DNA from: Talpa occidentalis | Taxonomy: Eukaryota > Chordata > Mammalia > Eulipotyphla > Talpidae | DNA length: 64,000 nucleotides | Assembly: GCF_014898055.3 (NCBI RefSeq) | Contig: NW_023604861.1 | Coordinates: 76,644,292 to 76,708,291, forward strand | Direction: 5' to 3' | Part shown: positions 21,979 to 31,839 of the stretch, one piece after another | Layout of the letters: every line of letters begins with the position of its first letter | Position numbering within the stretch: the first letter of the stretch is position 1 | Translations under genes and position numbers: made by a program | Notes under the pieces: generated by a model | Database searches by the model: none | What the model saw: the letters and a program-made list of their open reading frames with translations, nothing else | What the model was told of the DNA's origin: nothing

Positions 21979-22720
21979 AGAGAGATTTGGTAGAAAAAGA
22001 CAAATGACAGCAACAACAAAATATTTTCAGGGGGCTTTTTCAGACCAGCAACTAGCAGCATCAATCCTGTAAATTAACAGCATCATTTCCAAAAATGAAG
22101 CGACTCAAAATTCCAAATAATGCAATGAGATAGACAGGTAAAAGGGGTTAACCAAAAAACGTATTTAACAAGTACATGTCCTTTCCCTCAAACTGTGGTT
22201 AAGCAATGTTACAGCATAAGACTAGTGAGTTGCCTATGAGTTGTGGGTAAATATAATATTTCATAAAAAGACAATTTTGCAAACTTGTTTAAGGAAAGAA
22301 TTATAGCAACTAAATTAACTGGAAATATAAGGCCATTTTCAGAAAGAGACTGGAATCCTCAATGTGCAGCTGGAGCAGAAGATCCTGGTGTGCCTTGTTT
22401 TCTGCTAAATTGCAGGCTTCTTCAATGATCAGGTTTCAAGTTTCACTGCAGCAACTGACTCAAAGTGATTATTTAGCCTGCAAAAGAGAAATCAGTATAA
22501 AGGGGCATGATTGAGGTATTGAAAATTGCAATTACGAAAGGCACATGAAAATTGATCTGTTCTTCCTTTGAATTCTGGTTGAACAAAACAAGAACAAGAG
22601 AGTTTAAAATAAAGTTTAATCTTAATGAAAGTAGAGATCAGTGTGATTTCATGCAGCATTTTAAAAGGGGGTGCTTTCACAGTGACAGAGGGGGCATAGA
22701 GGAAAAAGGCTGAAATAAGA
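21979..22720. other. anonymous noncoding DNA
   Basis: No supported gene or repeat. Confidence 0.4.
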
Positions 22721-22735
22721 AATATATTAATATAT

Positions 22736-23005
22736 TTTAAAAAAGACTTATTTATTTATGCATACAAGAGCTGGGGTACAGGCCAGAGATGCGGGGAGGA
22801 ACAGGGATGACAGGATTCACCAGAGACAGAGTGGGGAGCAGACTGACTGAAAGACTCTGCTGAGGGGAGCAGAGGGTGAGACAGGAGAGGTCTGCTTCGC
22901 CATGTAGGAATCTTCCTGGCTGGCTGGGGATCGAACTCCTGCTGCAGAGGCCGCGGGTTGCTTCATAGTGCAGTGCTTAACCCCTTGTGCCACCAGGGAG
23001 GCCCC
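22736..23005 (-). mobile_element. tRNA-derived SINE, type A
   Basis: TTATGCATACAAGAGCTGG at the left, TGCCACCAGGGAGGCCCC at the right. Duplication ATATATTAATAT on each side. Confidence 0.93.
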
Positions 23006-23009
23006 TATA

Positions 23010-23935
23010 TATTAATATTTTAACTGAATAATCACATGTATTAGCATTTAATGACAGACTCAACAAAACCAAGTTTCAGGTAGTTAGAAAATAAGAACTT
23101 GAAGGCTAGCATTGAAGATTCTGCTGGAAGAACGTAATAGTTACAATATTATAATCCAATTCTAAGTAAATGCTCATGGTGAACACAGTGGTCATTATGA
23201 AGCATCTGTTCAGATAATAACAACAATGCAGCTGGTGTGTTTACAGTTATTTCACCATTATTAAAAAAAATTACCTGCGTTTATTTTTGTTTTGCTTTGT
23301 TTTTCTCCATATTTTCAATTACCTTCCTGGGGCTCCTTCCCACCCTCCCTAATCCAGCTCCTCAAACCAAATTCTACTTCAAAGACCCTTTTCAAACTGC
23401 AGTTTAGTCCAGGAAGTGATCTCTGACCTCGCTACTGGGAAAAAGCAAGTCTAATCTTTCCTCCATATCTCTTGTGCAACATTAGTCATTTTCATTCTTT
23501 TAATATGGGTTTGTATTATATGGCTTTTTTCCCATACTAGGCCATAAGCCTAACATTCATGATTTATCTGTGGATTCTCTACTTATTTTTTTCTTATATA
23601 TAGAAAGCAATCAACAACTCTTTGTAAATAATGATTAAATATTTATTTAATAAATAGGACAATAGGAATGTGGTTGTATTGATGGAACTGTAGCTTAACC
23701 AAATTCCTTTTGACCAGTATCTCACTTTTCAAAGGCAAGATGAATTTCTTATGACTTCATGAGCTAAGCATTGCCATACAATAGATATGTTCCAGAATCT
23801 CTCTGTGAATTAATTTGATAAATATAATTATAATTTAATAGCAGAAGTGTCTTTAAGGGAATTATGCATAGGGTCTTTTTGAAATACCTAATTTAAGTAT
23901 TTTCTAAGTGGTGATTTTAACATGGGATAAGCTGA
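23010..23935. other. anonymous noncoding DNA
   Basis: Possible very old L2-like block near 23330-23640 (CTCCTTCCCACCCTCCCTAA, AAAGACCCTTTTCAAACTGC); not called. Confidence 0.35.
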
Positions 23936-23940
23936 TTTTT

Positions 23941-24217
23941 TTTTTAAAGATCTATTTATTTATGCATACAAGAGCTAGGATGCAGGCCAGAGATGTGGGG
24001 AGGGGTAGTTGGTGAGAGGATTCACCAGAGACAGAGTAGGGAGCAGAACAGGCAGATGTACTGAAATACACCGCTGAGGGGAGCAGTGGGCAAGACAGGG
24101 GAGGTCTGCTGTGCCATGTGGGTCACCCCCTTGGCTTGGGATGGAACTTGTGCTGCAGTGGCTGCGGATAGCTTCATAACGCTGTGTCTTTAACCCCTTA
24201 TGCCACCAGGGAGGCTC
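23941..24217 (-). mobile_element. tRNA-derived SINE, type A
   Basis: TTATGCATACAAGAGCTAGG left, TGCCACCAGGGAGGCTCC right; duplication GCTGATTTTTTT / CCTGATTTTTTT. Confidence 0.92.
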
Positions 24218-24864
24218 CTGATTTTTTTTAAGTATTTATTTACATATAATAAAAAGCATTTTTTTAGTGCACAGCACTTTAAGTTTTGACAAATACATGG
24301 AGTCACATAACCAAGAAAAAGAACAGTGTGATCACTCAAAAATTTCCCTTATGCTGTCCCTTAGTTCCTCACTCATTCCAAGCCCTGCAACCACAGATCT
24401 GTTCTCTATTCCTATAGTTTTGCCTTTTCCAGAATGTCACATAAATGGAATCAGATAACGTATGGCCTTTTGAGTCTGGCATCTTTCACTTAGCAAAATG
24501 CATTTGAGAGTCATCCATATTGTTAAAGTATCAATAGCTCATTTTTAAAATTGTTGAGTAGTATTCCGAGGCATTGAAGTACTATAATTGAAGGATATTT
24601 GTTTCCAACTAAGTTAGCTATTATGATTAAATCTGATATAAATATTCATTTACGAGTTTTTGTTTGAGTATACATTTTCATTTCTCTTGAGTAAATATCT
24701 AAGAGTAGGACGGCTTGATCATATGGTAAGTGTGCAACTTCACAAAAACCACCAGGCTATTGTTTAAAATTCCTGCACCATTTTTGTCTCCATCAACGCA
24801 TCAACAATCTACAAGAATTGTTCCGCACTTGTTATTCTAAATTTTGTTTTAAAAAGCCATTCTA

Positions 24865-25229
24865 GGGCCTCCCCGGTGGCGCAGCGGTTGAGCGCTGGGT
24901 TGCGAAGCTGCCCGTGACCTCTGCGGCGCCGGTTCGATCCCCGGCTGCTCCCCGGCCACCACAGGAGGGTCCCACATGGCGCGCAGACCTCTCCTGCCGC
25001 CCCGCTGCTCCCCTCAGCAGTGTACTTCGGTCCTTCTGCCTGCTCTGCTCCCCGCTCTGGCTCTGGTGAATTCTCTCGCCCTCTCGCGCTTCTGACTGTA
25101 CCCAGTGCATGTATAAAACAAACAAACAAACAAGTAAAATAAAATAAAATAAAAGCATGCCTCTATAAAAAAAAAAAGAAAAAAAGAAAAAAATCATAAA
25201 AAAAAAAGATCTTTAAAAAAAAAAAAAAA
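24865..25229 (+). mobile_element. tRNA-derived SINE, type B, with long composite tail
   Basis: GGGCCTCCCCGGTGGCGCAG head, GTTCGATCCCCGGCTGCTCC B-box region. The 3' tail is about 120 bases of mixed AAAC, AAAT and A runs with GCATGCCTC in the middle, far longer than in other copies. Exact duplication AAAAGCCATTCTAG on both sides. Confidence 0.95.
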
Positions 25230-25388
25230 AAAAAGCCATTCTAGTGAGTGTGTAATGGTATAGCACTGTGGTTTTAATTTGTGTTTCCGAATGACCAATG
25301 ATAATATACATCTTCTCATGTGCTTATTTGCTCTCTGTATATATGTTCTTTGGGGAAATAACTGTTGAAGTCTTTGGTCCATTTTTTA

Positions 25389-25659
25389 AAAAAGATTTAT
25401 TTTATTTATTTATGCATACAAGAGCTGGGGTGTAGGCCAGAGGTACAGGGTGGGTGAGAGGATTCACAAGAGACAGAGTGGGGAACAGAACAGGCAGATA
25501 TATTGAAATACACTGCTGAGGGGAGCAGTGGGAGAGACAGGAGAGGGCTGCTGCGCCATGTGGGTTCACTCCCTAGCCGGGGATCGAACATGTGCTGCAG
25601 TGGCTGCAGAGAGCTTCATAGTGCTGATGCTTAACTCCTTGTGCCACCAGGAAGGCTCC
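25389..25659 (-). mobile_element. tRNA-derived SINE, type A
   Basis: TTATGCATACAAGAGCTGGG left, TGCCACCAGGAAGGCTCC right; duplication TGGTCCATTTTTTAA / TTGTCCATTTTTAAA. Confidence 0.92.
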
Positions 25660-25689
25660 CTTTTGTCCATTTTTAAAATTGCATTTTTT

Positions 25690-26020
25690 GTTTCTTATGG
25701 TTTGCTTTTATTTACATAATTCTTTAAATCATATAATTATTTTGTAGAAAAATTAGAAATTACAGGTAAGAAAATTTAAATCACCAGTAAACTATATAAG
25801 GAGATAACTATAGTTCGATTCTGATATATGTGCTTCAAGAATATTTTTTTTTCAAGAATTTTTTTTTAAGTAGATGTACATGTTGAAACCTGTAACCTGA
25901 ATTTTCTTGGTTGTCTCAATCTAAATATACAAACAAGATCAGTAAGTAATAACTCAGTATTACTGAGCCCCATTCTATATCTTGTTCAGAAATTGCTTAA
26001 GATAGGCAAGGGAGGATCCT
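25690..26020. other. AT-rich noncoding DNA, possibly more old L1
   Basis: TTTACATAATTCTTTAAATC and neighbours resemble reverse L1 3' sequence but are too decayed to be sure. Confidence 0.35.
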
Positions 26021-26022
26021 GT

Positions 26023-26077
26023 TTATTATTATTAATATTTTTTTATTTTTATATTCCCCATACAATTGCACCCCTAA
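26023..26077 (-). mobile_element. very short L1 3'-end insertion
   Basis: ATATTCCCCATACAATTGCA then CCCCT is the reverse of the 3' terminus of the L1 ending at 43338 (GTAATTGTATGGGGAATATA). Flanked by AAGGGAGGATCCTG / AAGGGAGGATACTT, so this about 50 bp piece is a complete, strongly 5'-truncated insertion. Confidence 0.75.
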
Positions 26078-26458
26078 GGGAGGATACTTTAATGGAGAAA
26101 CTATTAGCCCCAGAAAAATTTTTTTTCACATACTGGAATTTGTAAATGCTGATTACTGAATTAACAAAAAAAAAAAATCCCTTATGACATTTTTTGCCTA
26201 AAAGTGCTGCAATGTGATATTTAAAGATTATGTTAAAATTATAGCAGGAGTAGTGGGAAGGAAAGTTGAAGGTGGAAGTTGTAGAGAAAAAGAGCTAAAT
26301 CCTCAACTACCATAACAGGATACCAATAGACAATGTCTTAAATCTATAAATCAAGAAATTGCTGAATGAGCAAATTACTTAAACACAAATAGATGGACAA
26401 CAGATGAAATAGTAGCTCCTGGCTGCTCTTAAGAGCAGTGTGGATAAGAAGTAGCACA

Positions 26459-26638
26459 GGGGGATAAACATCAGCACTGTGAGGCTGTCTGCAGCTAGCC
26501 CACTTCTCCCCTCAGTAGTGTATTGCAGTAGGTCTGCCTGTTCTGCTCCCCACTCTCTCTGGTGACTCTTCACACACACCCTCATCTCTGGCCTGCACCC
26601 CAGCTCTTGTATGCATAAATAAATAGATCTTTTTTAAA
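26459..26638 (+). mobile_element. tRNA SINE, type A, damaged head
   Basis: The body (CTCCCCTCAGTAGTGTATTG) and tail (TTGTATGCATAAATAAATAG) are clear; the head is shortened and lacks the B box region. Duplication AGAAGTAGCACAGGGG / AGAGGTAGCACAGAGG. Confidence 0.85.
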
Positions 26639-26700
26639 AAAAGAGGTAGCACAGAGGTCCAACTGTAGCCCCACATTAATATTTAAAATTTTTTTTTATA

Positions 26701-26976
26701 GGGCCTCCCCTGGTGGTGCAGCGGTTGAGCGCTGGGCTGCAAAGCTACCCACAGTCTCTGCAGCGCCGGTTCGATCCCTGGCTGCCGGCGAGGGTCCCAC
26801 ATGGCGTGCAGACCTCTCCTGCTGCGCCCGCTGCTCCCTTCAGCAGTGCATTTGGTCAGTCTGTCTGTTCTGCTCCCTGCTCTGGCTCTGGTGAATTCTC
26901 TCACCCTCCCCCACTTCTGACTGTACCCAGTGCTTGTATAAATAAATAAATAAAAGCTTTTAAAAAAAAAGACTTA
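26701..26976 (+). mobile_element. tRNA-derived SINE, type B
   Basis: GGGCCTCCCCTGGTGGTGCA head, CACATGGCGTGCAGACCTCT body, CCCAGTGCTTGTATAAATAA tail. Duplication AAATTTTTTTTTATA / AAATTTTTTTATA. Confidence 0.94.
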
Positions 26977-27059
26977 AAAAAAATTTTTTTATACCATGTA
27001 CATATATTACTTTGATAAAAAAATAAATAAAATTATTTGTGTACTCCTCAAATAGAATT

Positions 27060-27840
27060 GGAACTGATGACTCAAAAGCCTAACATTTTTTAGTTCTTGC
27101 TACTGTAAAATTATCTACCAGAAGTTATAGGCACTTACATTGCTACCAGCATATATGACAAGTATCCATTTCCCTACCTCTCTGCCAACCTAGGCTGTTT
27201 TTCAAATCTTTGCCAGTTGGGTAGGAAAAAAAGTTTCAGCTATGTGAAGCACATTTTCTTTAAGTAGATCCTACTTAAAGTTGAAGCTAAATGTCATTCT
27301 CTGTTTCCTTCCTGCTGAATTCCTAGGTTAATACTTAATGAAATCATTAATCTTCTGTATCAGCTTATGTCTTCACATTTAGACTGTAGTCTAGATGGGC
27401 TGTGAAAATTGCCTTCATTGTGAGGTAAGAGAAAAGATAATATATCCCAAAGGGAAGTATTTCTGTTTCCCCAAACTAGTGCCTCTTCCTGACTCTCTAT
27501 TTCTAATAATTTTAGATGCTTTCCTCCATATTTAGCCAGTATCTAATTAATCAAAATTGACTCTCCTCATGCTCATACCATCACTTCCTTTCTAGTCCCA
27601 CACTTACCAGTCAAGTATTGGTTTTGCTTTTAGTGGAATTTTAATAGATATTTCCAAATTACCCTTCCAAGAGATTTTATGTGAACCTATATTTCCATCT
27701 ATAGTATAGGAAAACAACTGTACTCAAATTGGCAACAACACTTGGTATTAACAAACTTTTTGATCTTTATCAATCTAATAAATGAAAAACAGATGATGGA
27801 TGCCTTATTGTTACTTTGACTTGTATTGCTTATGTATGTA
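27060..27840 (-). mobile_element. old L1 LINE remnant
   Basis: TCCAAATTACCCTTCCAAGA, CAACACTTGGTATTAACAAA, CTTTTTGATCTTTATCAATC correspond to reverse L1M ORF2/3' sequence ('accaacactgggtattatcaatc' region). Pieces at 27110-27210 also fit. Edges uncertain. Confidence 0.6.
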
Positions 27841-28059
27841 GCTATAAGGTGTGATTTATGCCTGTACCTCAGTACCAGCACAGGTCACACAGGCTCAGAG
27901 CTTGGGAGCTTAGCAATGCCACCGTTTTACTTTATTAACTTTACAACAGAAGGAAAGGGAGAAGGAGGAGGGAACACATGTTGAAGTCATCATCTTTGCT
28001 TTCCTTTGTGAATTTGGGGTTTTATAGCCTTCTCCACCTAAGATTAAAACTTCACCCAC

Positions 28060-28480
28060 AATTTAAAAATACTTTTTATTATAAAAGTATTTAAAGACAC
28101 AAAAGTAGAGAAAATAGAATAATGAATTTTTATGTATTTATCACATAGCTTAACAAAATTTAACATTTATATTTTTGTCTCCTCTATGCCATACCTAATT
28201 AATTTCATGAACTTTTCTTTATAAAAAGATCCCAGGTATATTATTTTACTCATGAACACATTATTAATTTCTTTAAAAAGAAGGATTTTTATTGATATAT
28301 AACATGTAGCTCAATTAATTTTCACAAAATAAGAACACTCATGTAACCATTTTCATATCAAGAAATAGAACTATCCATTGGCTCCATAAAAATAGCCATC
28401 TCTAAATAACCATGAATAAATAAAATCTGGAAAACTGTTAAAAAAAAAAGACAAGAAATAGAATATCACCATACTACAGA
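28060..28480 (-). mobile_element. probable old L1 remnant
   Basis: TTTATTGATATATAACATGT, AACACTCATGTAACCATTTT, AAGAAATAGAACTATCC are typical of reverse L1M 3' sequence. Decayed. Confidence 0.5.
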
Positions 28481-28511
28481 AGTTCTTTTTTGTCCATTCC
28501 TGGCCACTACT

Positions 28512-29015
28512 GTAAGGGAGAAAAAAGTTTATTTCAACCCTTTCAGTGTCCCTGACTGAGTCTGAAAATTAAACTGACAAAGACAGACTAGCAGGGGAAA
28601 AACAGATACATGTAGTTAATATTAGTTGTACAAGATAGGAGAGCTTTCATGGAAGCTGAAGAATGCTTATACCTGTGTATTTTTATCCTAAGTTTGAGGA
28701 ACAATATTCATAGAGGAATATGATTGGTTAAGGAGTATGAGGTAATTATAATAAACTGGGGGAAAGTCAGTAAGACCTGTTTGCAAGAATTCTTCTTGGA
28801 CACGGTTTGTCCTCAGAGACAAGGTTGCTTCTTTCCTCTAGGTGCAGAGAGGGCACCTCTCGTATTTGTTTTATGACTTGTTTCAGAGGAAGCTGGAAGG
28901 AGGAAAGTCAGAGTAACCCTCATAGGTTGCTTTCTCAAATCCCTTCAACTTAAAAGATTCAATATGCCAAACTACCATACTTGGGGGTATTATGTCCTGA
29001 ACTCCATTATTTCCC
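28512..29015 (-). mobile_element. possible retroviral LTR, unknown family
   Basis: About 500 bp that begins TGTAAGGGAGAAAAAAGTTT, carries a reversed AATAAA (TTTATT at 28529-28534) near the left end and AAACTGACAAAGACAGACTA, a pattern seen in some ERV1-type LTRs read on the minus strand. Ends near GTCCTGAACTCCATTA. No duplication found, so this is tentative. Confidence 0.4.
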
Positions 29016-29019
29016 TACT

Positions 29020-29760
29020 CCCCCAAAGTTAACCAATATCAGTTTCAATTAATTTTGCCTTTAAACACATAGAATTACATTACAAACTTTACATATAAGA
29101 AGGAGCATATTGTTGGTGTCTGGTTTACTTCACTCAACATTATGCTTTTTTTTTTTTTAAGATTTATTTATTTATTTATACAAGAACCAGGGTACAGGCC
29201 AGATGTACGGGAGGGTAAGAGGATCCACCAGAGAAAGTGCAGGGAACAGAATAGGCAGACTGACAAAATACACTGCTGAGGGGAGCAGCAGGCAAGCCAG
29301 AAGAGGTCTTCTGTGCCATGTGGGACCCTCGCCAGCTGGCCGGGATTGAACCAGTGCCGCAGAGGCTGCGGACAGCTTCACAGCGTGGTGCTCAACCGCC
29401 TGCGTCACCAGGGGAGGCCCAACATTGTGCATATACAACTTATTGATGTCATGTCTAGCAGTACTTTGTCCATTCTCGTCACTGTAGAGTCTTTCATTGT
29501 GTGAAAATTCCCTGAGTTTTTGATAATTCTATTGATATTTAAGTTGTTTCCAATTTTCATTTATTACAAATAGTATTATAATTATCATTCTTATACAAGC
29601 CTTCTGTTGCTCATGTAACTGCATTTCTCACGTGTATAGACCTAGGAGTAGGATCACTGGATCATAGGGTCTACTTATATTCAGTCTTAATAGTTACTTT
29701 CAGTTTTCCAAAATGTTTGTACCAACCAACACTCCCAAAATCAGTGTTTAAGAATTACAA
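29020..29760 (-). mobile_element. old L1 LINE, interrupted by a SINE
   Basis: CATAGAATTACATTACAAAC, GGTTTACTTCACTCAACATT, and after the SINE GTAGAGTCTTTCATTGTGTG, GTTTCCAATTTTCATTTATT, TAGGAGTAGGATCACTGGAT. Continues beyond 30289 (TTCCACATTGTCATCAACAC). Confidence 0.8.
29148..29420 (-). mobile_element. tRNA-derived SINE, A/B intermediate
   Basis: TTTATACAAGAACCAGGGTA at the left, GCGTCACCAGGGGAGGCCC at the right; duplication CAACATTATGC / CAACATTGTGC. Confidence 0.92.
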
Positions 29761-29766
29761 TTGTTC

Positions 29767-30009
29767 GGTCCTCCCTGGTGGCACAGGGGTTAAAGACAGC
29801 GCTATCAAGCTAATGCCAGCCAACACAGCACAAGTTTGATACCCAGCCGCCCAGAGCTAACTCACATGGTGCAGCAGACCTCTCCTGTCTCGCCCACTGC
29901 TCCCCTTAGCAGTGTATTTCAGTAGATCGGCCTGTTCTGCTCCCACTCTCTCTGGTGAATCCTCTCGCCCTCTGCACCTCTGGCTTATATGTATAAATAA
30001 ATTAATCTT
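29767..30009 (+). mobile_element. tRNA-derived SINE, type A, left half of inverted pair
   Basis: GGTCCTCCCTGGTGGCACAG head, degraded B box (GTTTGATACCC). Tail ATAAATTAATCTTA runs directly into the next SINE. Left duplication AAGAATTACAATTGTTC lies at 29750-29766. Confidence 0.9.
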
Positions 30010-30288
30010 ATTTATTTATGCATACAAAAACGGGGATACGGCCTAGAGGTGTGGGCGAGAGGTGCAGGATGAGAGGATCCACCAGAGACAGAGTGGGGAA
30101 AGAACAGGCAGATTGACTGAAATTCACTGCTGAGGGGAGCAGCGGGCAAGTCAGGAAAGGTCTGCTGCACCATGTGGGTTGCTCCCTGGCTGAAGACCAA
30201 ATTCGTGCTGCAGTGGCTGCAGTTAGCTTCATAGGTTGCGTCTTAACATTTATATTTTGGGGCCACCAGGGAGCCCCATAAAAATAAA
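30010..30288 (-). mobile_element. tRNA-derived SINE, type A, right half of inverted pair
   Basis: TTATGCATACAAAAACGGGG at the left, GGCCACCAGGGAGCCCC at the right. It abuts the previous SINE tail to tail. The duplication matching the left flank (AAGAATTACAATTATTC) appears only after this element. Confidence 0.9.
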
Positions 30289-30861
30289 AAGAATTACAAT
30301 TATTCCACATTGTCATCAACACTGGGTGTGTTCAGTTGTTCCAAGTTAGATTTTCTGGGAAGTAGATCTGAGAAGATTATCATGCAGGAAGCTTATTAGA
30401 AGGTACTCTGCAGAAGGGAATGGGAGTAGACAGGCTTAGGAAGATGGAGAAATTGGTTCGTGATACAGTTTCAACGTTCAAGTGGCCCCACAGAGAGCCT
30501 ATGTTTTGGAGCATTCTACTTGCCACCATTGCTGTGCTTATGTGTATATTTTCTTAGCACTAGAAGCTGGTTTGGGAGGCCACCTTAACTACCAGAGTCA
30601 TTTTGTTTCCTGGTTGTTTAGTTCCTCTTCTGTTGTAGATGCCACTGTTTGGTTTCAACATTGAATCTATATCTACTCTCATAGTCATTCCTCCTCAGAC
30701 CTCCTCATCCCTGCTCTTCCCATCAGTCTTCTTCCAGGTCCTACCTAGTTGGCCAAGTTCTTTGCCACTTATGATTCTATATATTAAATTTCTAGCCATT
30801 TCTCTTTCCACAAAAGCGGATGATAAGTATAATGAGCTAAGTATTTACTAAAGTATCTAGT

Positions 30862-31000
30862 CAGTGGTTCTCAATGTCCAAGCAATATATCTCAGGCCAG
30901 TTAGAGAAACACCTTTAGAATAAGACCCAAATATCAATGTTTCTTTAAGGTTTTCCAAGTGCTTGATTCCATTATTCATCAAGATTAAAAACCACTACTC
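30862..31000. mobile_element. hAT-type nonautonomous DNA transposon remnant
   Basis: Begins CAGTGGTTCTCAATGTC and ends TTAAAAACCACTAC, the inverted termini of MER/Charlie-type elements, over about 140 bp. Internal sequence not assigned to a subfamily. Confidence 0.6.
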
Positions 31001-31061
31001 AAAAAAAAAAACAAAAAAAACCCACTACTCAAGTGTGCAGTTTTCTGCTAAAACTTGAAAG

Positions 31062-31215
31062 ATAGCAGTTCTCAAACTTAGTTGTGCCTTAGAATCAACT
31101 GGTAAGCTTATTTTAAAATGCATTTTTAAGCCTCACCCCCAGATTCCGATTCAGAGGACTGAGGTAAAGCCAAATATTTGCATTTTTTAATAGTCACCGA
31201 GGACAGTTGATTTGG
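31062..31215. mobile_element. MER20-like hAT remnant
   Basis: CAGTTCTCAAACTTAGTTGT, GCCTTAGAATCAACTGGTAA, TAAGCCTCACCCCCAGATTC, GATTCAGAGGACTGAG resemble the MER20/Charlie group in order. Confidence 0.6.
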
Positions 31216-31664
31216 ATACAAGCAAATCAAGGAACTAGCTCAAATCATCTCTGATATAAACAAAGAAAGTTTCTTTCAAGTAATTTAAATCTCATAGAGA
31301 AACAAGTTATCTTAAGTGGTATCAGAAAGAATTTTAGCAAAGAGTGTTGAAAATCATATTGAGATGATTTTAGAAATTCTAAAATCCATTGTCTACTAGG
31401 ATGATTTAAATAAAATCTGTACTTGAACAAGGGATGGGTCTGAGTTGCTGTGAGACAGGAAATATTTAAAGTTCTCCTTAATATATTTTATTTCTTTAGA
31501 AGCCAGGCTGTACAACTGAGTATGTTTTCAAAAGAAAGAACCACTCAAATTAAAATTACAGAAGGCTCTTTGCTGTCTTTAGTTTCATGTTCTTAATATT
31601 CATAGTGGGCTCTCTTTCTTCTAAAGCCCATAGACAACTGGCAGCAGCAATTTTCACTGTCAAG

Positions 31665-31835
31665 AGCACTGCTTCTTCAACTTAATGTGTATAAGAATCA
31701 CTGGAGCTCTTGTTAAAATGCAGATTTGGATTCAGTAGATCTGGCTTCTGCATTTCTAACAAGGGATGCATTTCTAACATCCCAGGTGATGCTGATGCAG
31801 CTGGCCTGGGGACCACGTCTGTGTTGCAAGTTCTA
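31665..31835. mobile_element. hAT-Charlie-type remnant
   Basis: GAATCACTGGAGCTCTTGTT, AAAATGCAGATTTGGATTCA, CATCCCAGGTGATGCTGATG, GGCCTGGGGACCACGTCT match the reverse orientation of a common Charlie-type nonautonomous element. Contains a short internal repeat (GGGATGCATTTCTAACA / CTGCATTTCTAACAAGG). Confidence 0.65.
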
Positions 31836-31839
31836 TCAC

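Larger units (their letters stand above)
24225..25690 (-). mobile_element. old L1 LINE, interrupted by two SINEs
   Basis: Reverse L1 ORF2/3' region: TGTCACATAAATGGAATCAG, CATCTTTCACTTAGCAAAAT, GCATTTGAGAGTCATCCATA, GAGTAAATATCTAAGAGTAG, then after the SINE at 24865-25229 AATGACCAATGATAATATAC and CTCATGTGCTTATTTGC. Reading frames are destroyed. The two SINEs (24865 and 25389) split it into three pieces. Confidence 0.8.

Noticed and set aside
29767..30288. Repeated units as a CRISPR array
   Set aside because: The repeats are dispersed SINEs with their own target duplications, irregular spacing and mixed strands, in mammalian DNA.
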